Assembly (NCBI RefSeq): GCF_001659605.2
Contig: NC_035176.2
Coordinates: 23,350,847-23,414,846 of the forward strand
Direction: 5' to 3'
DNA: 64,000 nt
Source of the DNA: Manihot esculenta
Taxonomy: Eukaryota > Streptophyta > Magnoliopsida > Malpighiales > Euphorbiaceae
Part shown: positions 58,283-64,000 of the stretch, piece after piece
How positions within the stretch are numbered: the first letter of the stretch is position 1
How the letters are laid out: each line of letters begins with the position of its first letter
Made by a program: the position numbers and the translations under genes
The notes under the pieces: generated by a model
What the model was told of the DNA's origin: nothing
The model's database searches: none
The model's input: only the letters and a program-made list of their open reading frames with translations

Positions 58283-61200
58283 ATGAGGGGAACTCGTCGA
58301 TCAGCAAGATTGACTGGAGTGCCACCTGAGGATGAGGGCACGAGCGCCCGTCCTCCAGCATTGCCTAGGGCAATGTCTAGTAGGTCTAGCAGAGACAGAG
58401 CAGTAAGAGACCCTAGAAGGTCTTTGGATCTGGGTAGGAGCAGATCAGTTAGAGGAACAGTTCAGGGAGAAGCGTCAGAGGACATGGGGGATGATATGGA
58501 TGTAGAGCAGAGGAGGGATGGCAGTCTGGGAGTTAGCATGTCAGAAGAAGGAATGGGAGAGTCCCAAGGAGGCACTCAGGCCTCGGGATTTGTTCAGCCA
58601 CCCCACTACCCACACTTCTCACAACATCCCGGGTATTCGATGGGAGGTACATCGGATTACCCTAGCTTCACCCCTTATCCCACACAGATGCCATACCCAC
58701 CATACTACCCACCATATTCACAATACCCAATGTATCCACCCCCACCATACTATCCAAATCCAGCAGACCCTACCTCAGAAAATGTTGCACCACCTCCACC
58801 ACCTACAGAACCAGCAGCCCCAGTTGCTCAGCCATCTAGACCTAGCTCAGCCAGTGGGAGCAAGGTTAAGATGACTGACTACATGAAATTGGGTGCTCCC
58901 CAGTATGAAAAAGGGGATGACCCATTTGTGTATCTTGAAAGGGTTAAAGTGATCACAGAGGAGATTGGGGCTGATGACAGTAGAGCCATTCAGATGGCTG
59001 GGTTCACGCTTAAGTGCAAGAAGGCACGAGAGTGGTTCAAGAATTATGTGAACCCGAGAGTGGACAGCATGTCCTGGGAAGAGTTTGCAAACGAGTTTGC
59101 AGGTTGGGCTTTTCCCGATAGTTCAAGGGAGCTGAAGATGATAGAGTTTGAACAGTTGAGGCAGACAGAGGATATGAGTGTAGAGGAGTACACCGACAGA
59201 TTCTTGGAGCTGTTGCCTTTTGCTGGGCAGAGTCTGGATACAGATTCGAAGAAGTCAAGGAGGTATGTCATGAAACTTCATTCCAGGTATTCCTCCTTGA
59301 TTCAGTCCGTGGACAGGGAGAGCTTCCATGCCATAGTAGATATGGCTAGGAAAATGGAGGCCAGTGCCATCATTCAGGGGACAGTTAAGCAGACAGTGGC
59401 ACAGCCTTCTGGTTCTAAAACTCCGGGTGGGGGAAGATTAGATCCTTCTACCCTGAGTGCAGCAGCTTCAGGCAGTAAGAGATGGGGTAAGCCCAAGGGT
59501 AAGAAGAATAAGTTCTGGAATAAAGTCAAGTCCAGTCTGGGATTTGGGAGTGGCTCAAGCTCTGGTGCGGATAATGCAGTTTGTGCGAAGTGTGGTAGGC
59601 CACACAGGGGAGTATGTCGGTTTGGGACGAACGCCTGTTTCAGATGTGGTCAGGAGGGGCATATGGCTCGAGAATGTCCAAGAGCAGTCCCGATGGCTCA
59701 GTCCCAGCAGACAGCCTCAGGCAGTGTAGCGCAGCCAGCAGCTCCAGCCATGACTCAGGCCAGTGGCAGAGGCAGAGGGAGAGGGGCAGCCTCTTCTTCA
59801 GCGGGTTTCAGAGGTGAAGGTCCATCAGCTCCAGCACGGATCTTCACAATGACACAGCAGGAGGCAGATGCATCTAACACCGTAGTGGCAGGTAACTTAA
59901 TCATTGGTTGTTCAGATGTGTATGCCTTGATGGACCCTGGTGCATCTCATTCTTTTATTGCTCCGAGAGCCGTGGGGAGGTTAGGTCTGATGACTTCTGG
60001 GTTAGAGTGTCCTCTCTGGGTCAGTGGACCCAAGTGTGATCCATCAGTGGCAGAGTCAGTCTGCCAGTGTAGTCCTGTGTTTGTTGAGGGAAGATGCTTG
60101 TCCGCCGACCTAGTGGTTCTAGATTTGACAGATTTTGACGTCATTCTAGGGATGGACTGGTTATCTACCCATGGTGCTACCTTGGACTGCAGGGACAAGG
60201 TAGTCAGGTTCAGAGGTCAGGATGGGTCTGAGGTTGTCTTCAGAGGAGACAGGAGGGGTACACCTAGAGGTCTGATATCAGCTCTTCAGGCTCGTAGGTT
60301 GCTCAGGAGGGGATGTCAGGGGTATTTGGCTCATGTGAGAGAGCTTAGCAGTCAGGTCAGAGAGCCCGCCTCAGTGCCAGTGGTTAGAGAGTTCTTAGAT
60401 GTGTTCCCAGACGAGCTGCCAGGTTTACCACCTGCTAGGGAGATAGAGTTCGAGATAGAACTAATGCCTGGAACCCGACCGATCTCTATCCCTCCCTACA
60501 GGATGGCGCCAGCAGAATTGAAAGAGTTGAAGGAGCAGTTGCAGGAGCTGGTAGACAAGGGCTTCATCCGACCGAGTACCTCACCCTGGGGTGCTCCAGT
60601 TTTGTTTGTGAGAAAGAAGGATGGATCCCTTAGACTTTGTATCGACTACAGGCAGTTGAACAAAGTCACTACCAAGAACAAGTACCCTTTGCCAAGGATC
60701 GACGATCTATTCGACCAGCTAGCAGGAGCGGGTTGTTTCTCCAAAATAGATCTGAGATCTGGGTACCACCAGCTGAGGATCAGAGATGAGGATGTGCCAA
60801 AGACGGCTTTCAGGACCAGATATGGGCATTTTGAGTTCCTTGTAATGCCGTTCGGGCTAACCAACGCCCCTGCAGCATTCATGGATCTCATGAATAGAGT
60901 GTTTAGCCAGTACCTGGATCACTTCGTTATTGTCTTCATAGATGATATCCTAGTGTATTCCAGGAATGCAGAGGAGCATGCCCATCATCTGAGGTTGGTT
61001 CTACAGACCTTGAGGGAACATGGCTTGTATGCCAAGTTCTCTAAGTGTGAGTTCTGGCTGAGGAGCATTTCGTTCTTGGGGCATGTAGTGTCAGAGAATG
61101 GGATAGAGGTGGACCCCAAGAAGACAGAAACTGTGGCTAACTGGCCTAGACCCACTTCAGTGACGGAGATCAGGAGTTTCTTGGGTTTGGCAGGTTACTA

Positions 61201-63277
61201 CAGGAGGTTCGTTCAGGACTTCTCGAAAATAGCAGCTCCTCTGACCAGACTAACCAGGAAGAATCAGAAGTTTCTGTGGACCGACCAGTGCGAAGAGAGT
61301 TTTGAAGAGCTTAAGAAGAGGTTGACTTCAGCGCCAGTTTTAGCTCTGCCATCTAGTGATGAGGACTTTACAGTCTTTTGTGATGCGTCCCGTGTGGGAC
61401 TGGGTTGTGTACTGATGCAAAATGAGAGGGTGATTGCTTATGCTTCGAGGCAGCTAAAGAAGCATGAGTTGAATTACCCCACACATGACCTTGAGATGGC
61501 AGCAGTAATCTTTGCACTCAAGATGTGGAGGCACTACCTCTATGGGGTAAAATGTGAGATCTTTACAGATCATAAGAGCCTGCAGTACATCCTGAGTCAA
61601 AGAGATTTGAACTTGAGACAGAGGAGATGGGTGGAGCTGCTGAGTGACTATGATTGCAAGATTCAGTATCATCCGGGTAAGGCGAATGTCGTGGCAGACG
61701 CCCTAAGCCGGAAGTCACTAGGCAGTCTATCCCACATCACGGCAGAGAGGAGACCAGTGGTGAAGGAGTTTTACAAGCTCATTGATGAAGGTCTACAGTT
61801 GGAGTTGTCTGGTACAGGTGCCTTGGTTGCTCAGATGAAAGTGACACCCGTGTTTCTGGAGCAGGTGGCTCAGAAACAGCATGAGGACCCAGAGTTAGTG
61901 AAGATTGCCAGGACTGTTCAGTCAGGCAAGGACAGTGAGTTCAGATTCGACAATAAGGGGATCCTCCGCTATGGGAGTCGTTTGTGTGTACCAGATGACA
62001 TAGGGCTAAAAGGAGACATTATGAGAGAGGCTCATAATGCAAGATACAGCATTCACCCCGGGGCCACCAAGATGTATCAGGATCTGAAAAAGGTTTATTG
62101 GTGGCCAGCTATGAAGAGAGAAGTGGCACAGTTTGTGTCAGCCTGCGAAGTGTGTCAGAGGGTGAAGCTGGAACATCAGAAGCCGGCTGGAATGCTTAAC
62201 CCGCTACCTATTCCAGAGTGGAAATGGGAGAATATAGCTATGGACTTCGTAGTGGGGTTACCGGCGACGTCCAACAGATTGGACTCCATATGGGTGATTG
62301 TGGACAGACTCACCAAATCTGCTCACTTCATCCCTGTCAGGAGTGGCTATTCTGTGGACAAATTGGCGCAGGTGTATGTTGAAGAGATAGTCAGACTGCA
62401 TGGGGTTCCTGTTTCTATAGTGTCAGATAGAGGACCCCAGTTCACCTCCAGGTTTTGGCGGAGTCTGCAGGATGCCATGGGTACCAGGTTGGATTTTAGC
62501 ACTGCCTTCCATCCACAGACAGACGGACAGTCAGAGAGGACCATCCAGACCATAGAAGATATGCTAAGAATGTGTGTGCTGGACTTTGGCGGTTCTTGGA
62601 GGCAGCATCTACCTTTGGTGGAGTTTGCCTACAATAACAGCCATCATGCTAGCATCGGGATGGCTCCATATGAAGCTTTATATGGGAGGAAGTGCAGGTC
62701 ACCTGTTTGCTGGGAGGAAGTTGGAGAAAAGGCCTTGGCAGGGCCTGAGCTAGTAGAGATCACCAGCAGGGTGGTACCCTTAATCAGAGAAAGAATCAAG
62801 ACTGCTGCAAGCAGACAGAAGAGTTATGCAGACATCCGCAGAAGGCAAGTAGAGTTCCAGGAGGGGGATCTGGTATTGCTCAAGGTGTCTCCAATGAAAG
62901 GAGTGGTTCGGTTCGGAAAGAAGGGTAAGCTGGCTCCGCGGTACATCGGACCCTTTGAAGTCCTGCAAAGGATTGGGAATGTATCGTACAAGCTGGATTT
63001 ACCTGCTTCAATGGAGAGAATCCATCCGGTTTTCCATGTTTCTATGTTGAGAAAGTTCGTGTCAGATCCGGGCAAGGTTCTTAGTGAGCCTGATGTGGAG
63101 ATCCAAGAGGATCTCACCTATGTTGAGCAGCCGGTACGGATTCTGGACACTCAAATCAGGAAGTTGAGAAACAAGGAAATCCCGATGGTGAAAGTCCTTT
63201 GGAACCACCACAATATGGAAGAATGCACCTGGGAGACACGGGAGTCCATGCTCCAGCAGTACCCTTATCTTTTCTAA
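58283..63277 (+). CDS. Intact Gag-Pol polyprotein of Tekay-like chromovirus E7
   Basis: 1,664 residues in one frame from ATG 58283. Gag: Arg/Ser-rich start, Pro/Tyr-rich region (about 100-190), capsid core from about 197, then a CX2CX3HX3C motif (433-444) and a CX2CX4HX4C knuckle (452-465). Protease: MDPGASHSF with Asp 551. RT from about 736 with FIDD at 885-888. RNase H with catalytic Asp 1034 (FCDAS). Integrase: zinc region from His 1258 ([11 protein letters not shown]...CEVCQ), DDE Asp 1321, Asp 1382, Glu 1418 (35 residues between the last two, as expected), then a C-terminal chromodomain-like stretch (about 1600-1660, [17 protein letters not shown]). It makes capsids, copies the RNA to DNA and inserts it, likely into chromatin recognised by the tail. 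Gag and Pol are not separated by a frameshift, so their ratio must be set otherwise. All catalytic residues seen are present. Confidence 0.95.
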   Translation: MRGTRRSARLTGVPPEDEGTSARPPALPRAMSSRSSRDRAVRDPRRSLDLGRSRSVRGTVQGEASEDMGDDMDVEQRRDGSLGVSMSEEGMGESQGGTQASGFVQPPHYPHFSQHPGYSMGGTSDYPSFTPYPTQMPYPPYYPPYSQYPMYPPPPYYPNPADPTSENVAPPPPPTEPAAPVAQPSRPSSASGSKVKMTDYMKLGAPQYEKGDDPFVYLERVKVITEEIGADDSRAIQMAGFTLKCKKAREWFKNYVNPRVDSMSWEEFANEFAGWAFPDSSRELKMIEFEQLRQTEDMSVEEYTDRFLELLPFAGQSLDTDSKKSRRYVMKLHSRYSSLIQSVDRESFHAIVDMARKMEASAIIQGTVKQTVAQPSGSKTPGGGRLDPSTLSAAASGSKRWGKPKGKKNKFWNKVKSSLGFGSGSSSGADNAVCAKCGRPHRGVCRFGTNACFRCGQEGHMARECPRAVPMAQSQQTASGSVAQPAAPAMTQASGRGRGRGAASSSAGFRGEGPSAPARIFTMTQQEADASNTVVAGNLIIGCSDVYALMDPGASHSFIAPRAVGRLGLMTSGLECPLWVSGPKCDPSVAESVCQCSPVFVEGRCLSADLVVLDLTDFDVILGMDWLSTHGATLDCRDKVVRFRGQDGSEVVFRGDRRGTPRGLISALQARRLLRRGCQGYLAHVRELSSQVREPASVPVVREFLDVFPDELPGLPPAREIEFEIELMPGTRPISIPPYRMAPAELKELKEQLQELVDKGFIRPSTSPWGAPVLFVRKKDGSLRLCIDYRQLNKVTTKNKYPLPRIDDLFDQLAGAGCFSKIDLRSGYHQLRIRDEDVPKTAFRTRYGHFEFLVMPFGLTNAPAAFMDLMNRVFSQYLDHFVIVFIDDILVYSRNAEEHAHHLRLVLQTLREHGLYAKFSKCEFWLRSISFLGHVVSENGIEVDPKKTETVANWPRPTSVTEIRSFLGLAGYYRRFVQDFSKIAAPLTRLTRKNQKFLWTDQCEESFEELKKRLTSAPVLALPSSDEDFTVFCDASRVGLGCVLMQNERVIAYASRQLKKHELNYPTHDLEMAAVIFALKMWRHYLYGVKCEIFTDHKSLQYILSQRDLNLRQRRWVELLSDYDCKIQYHPGKANVVADALSRKSLGSLSHITAERRPVVKEFYKLIDEGLQLELSGTGALVAQMKVTPVFLEQVAQKQHEDPELVKIARTVQSGKDSEFRFDNKGILRYGSRLCVPDDIGLKGDIMREAHNARYSIHPGATKMYQDLKKVYWWPAMKREVAQFVSACEVCQRVKLEHQKPAGMLNPLPIPEWKWENIAMDFVVGLPATSNRLDSIWVIVDRLTKSAHFIPVRSGYSVDKLAQVYVEEIVRLHGVPVSIVSDRGPQFTSRFWRSLQDAMGTRLDFSTAFHPQTDGQSERTIQTIEDMLRMCVLDFGGSWRQHLPLVEFAYNNSHHASIGMAPYEALYGRKCRSPVCWEEVGEKALAGPELVEITSRVVPLIRERIKTAASRQKSYADIRRRQVEFQEGDLVLLKVSPMKGVVRFGKKGKLAPRYIGPFEVLQRIGNVSYKLDLPASMERIHPVFHVSMLRKFVSDPGKVLSEPDVEIQEDLTYVEQPVRILDTQIRKLRNKEIPMVKVLWNHHNMEECTWETRESMLQQYPYLF

Positions 63278-63348
63278 GGTTGGTTTCTTATATGTTTCAT
63301 GTGTTTTATGTGTATAATATGTTGTATGCCTTGCATGTGCTAGTTGAG

Positions 63349-63385
63349 GAACATTCGGGGACGAATGTTCTTAAGGGGGGGAGAA
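63349..63385 (+). other. E7 hairpin and polypurine tract
   Basis: Hairpin 63349-63370 (GAACATTCG, loop GGGA, CGAATGTTC), then AAGGGGGGGAGAA (63373-63385) abutting the 3' LTR. The PPT primes plus-strand synthesis; the hairpin lies two bases away. 63278-63348 is short non-coding spacer. Confidence 0.9.
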
Positions 63386-64000
63386 TGTAATACCCGGCTA
63401 GACTCCGGTATCGGAATTCCTACCGTCCGGTGGAATCTCGGATGTCGGAAGCCTCTAGTAGGGTAAAACCATGTTTTTATGAAATGTTTTAATGTGTTTT
63501 ATGTTTTAAGCATGAAAGAAAATGAGTTTTTGCATGAAAATAGCATTGGAGGAAAACTCAGGTTCGGCCGCCGAACCTCAAGTTCGGCCGCCGAACATGC
63601 ATGCGTTGCGGGTGTGCTTTAGGCCCCCGAAAGCATAAGTGAGGGAAGTCCAGGTTCGGCCGCCGAACCCTAAGTTCGGCCGCCGAACATGGCATGCATG
63701 CGGAGGCACATTCGGCCCCCGAACGTGGTCTGGCCAGCCACTATAAAAGGGTCCCTTAGCCGAAAACGGGCGAGCTTTTTCCCCATTTTCGGCCAAGGTG
63801 AGCTCTTCGCCGTCCCTCACCCATCTTTGATGTTTTTCCTCTAAATCTTTCAAGATTTTCATTTGTTTTAACTTTGTTTTGAAGATTAAAGCTTTTGAGC
63901 AAAGTTTTGGAGCTTGGAGGTTCAAGAACCCAATCTCTCCCAACTTCGAGTTTAGGTCGTCTCTCTCTCGATCTTCAAGAGGTAAGAGCCGATCTTAAGC
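63386..64000 (+). repeat. E7 3' LTR (first 615 bases)
   Basis: TGTAATACCCGGCTAG..., matching 55700-56314 with three transitions (near 63396, 63671 and 63964) and no indels. Includes the four palindromes and TATA box (63742-63749). Continues beyond the window. Confidence 0.95.

Larger units (their letters stand above)
55700..64000 (+). mobile_element. Tekay-like chromovirus E7, intact and apparently autonomous
   Basis: 5' LTR 55700-58005, PBS, leader, a single uninterrupted gag-pol frame, hairpin, PPT and the first 615 bases of the 3' LTR, which runs off the window. Over the 615 bases that can be compared, the LTRs differ at three positions, all transitions, with no indel. The left flank is TGGAC (55695-55699); the right target duplication is out of view. 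Confidence 0.95.

Overview
This window looks like a gene-poor, repeat-packed stretch of a dicot plant genome. No host gene, rRNA or tRNA gene was recognised. Almost all of it is transposable-element sequence: Ty3/gypsy elements of two lineages (an Athila-like lineage with a tRNA-Asp-type primer-binding site, and a Tekay/Del-like chromovirus with a tRNA-iMet-type site), two Ty1/copia pieces and one hAT DNA transposon relic. The species cannot be proved from this. The LTR family looks like ones known from Euphorbiaceae (Manihot/Hevea type), but that is memory-based inference.

Layout. 1-3974: hAT relic, transposase on the minus strand, right terminal repeat ending at 3974. 3975-4599: decayed copia gag/protease piece. 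4600-7565: decayed Athila-like element (LTR, PBS, gag). 7566-12981: a second Athila-like element (LTR, PBS, gag, protease, RT), cut inside RT. 12982-20092: two minus-strand Tekay LTRs separated by a second copy of the same Athila RT segment (a tandem duplication); the first LTR carries a very young 2.26-kb copia derivative. 20093-23057: decayed minus-strand Tekay pol (E1). 23058-37910: a plus-strand Tekay element (E3) whose 5' LTR is split by a related short LTR (S2), itself split by a nearly fresh minus-strand element (E2, 23967-32229). 37911-47851: minus-strand element E4 with mismatched LTRs. 47852-49492: gag/leader piece E5. 49493-55272: E6, missing its 5' end. 55273-55699: Athila-like LTR tip. 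55700 to the right edge: E7, an intact-looking autonomous element with one 1,664-residue Gag-Pol frame.

Order of events read from the nesting: Athila-1, then Athila-2 inside it, then E1 inside Athila-2, then E3 inside E1, then S2 inside the E3 LTR, then E2 inside S2. This is a six-level nest. The tandem RT+LTR duplication came after E1, and the copia derivative came after the duplication.

How the parts work. E7 carries everything expected of an autonomous chromovirus: LTR promoter, PBS, Gag with zinc knuckles, protease, RT, RNase H, integrase with a chromodomain-like C-terminus, PPT and 3' LTR. E2 keeps LTRs, PBS, PPT and an open Gag-RT-IN fusion but lost protease and the zinc knuckle, so it would depend on a helper such as E7. 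The other Tekay copies are broken.

The most interesting signals are non-coding and recur across copies. Every LTR surveyed has a tandem array of short stem-loops (CCAGG...CCTGG arms around a variable loop), with one clean compensatory pair change in E6. A perfect 10-bp hairpin lies in the leader between PBS and gag. A perfect 9-bp hairpin lies immediately before the polypurine tract. Clusters of a 15-nt palindrome lie upstream of the TATA box and again in the transcribed part of the LTR. Conserved splice-like signals suggest the long leader could be spliced.
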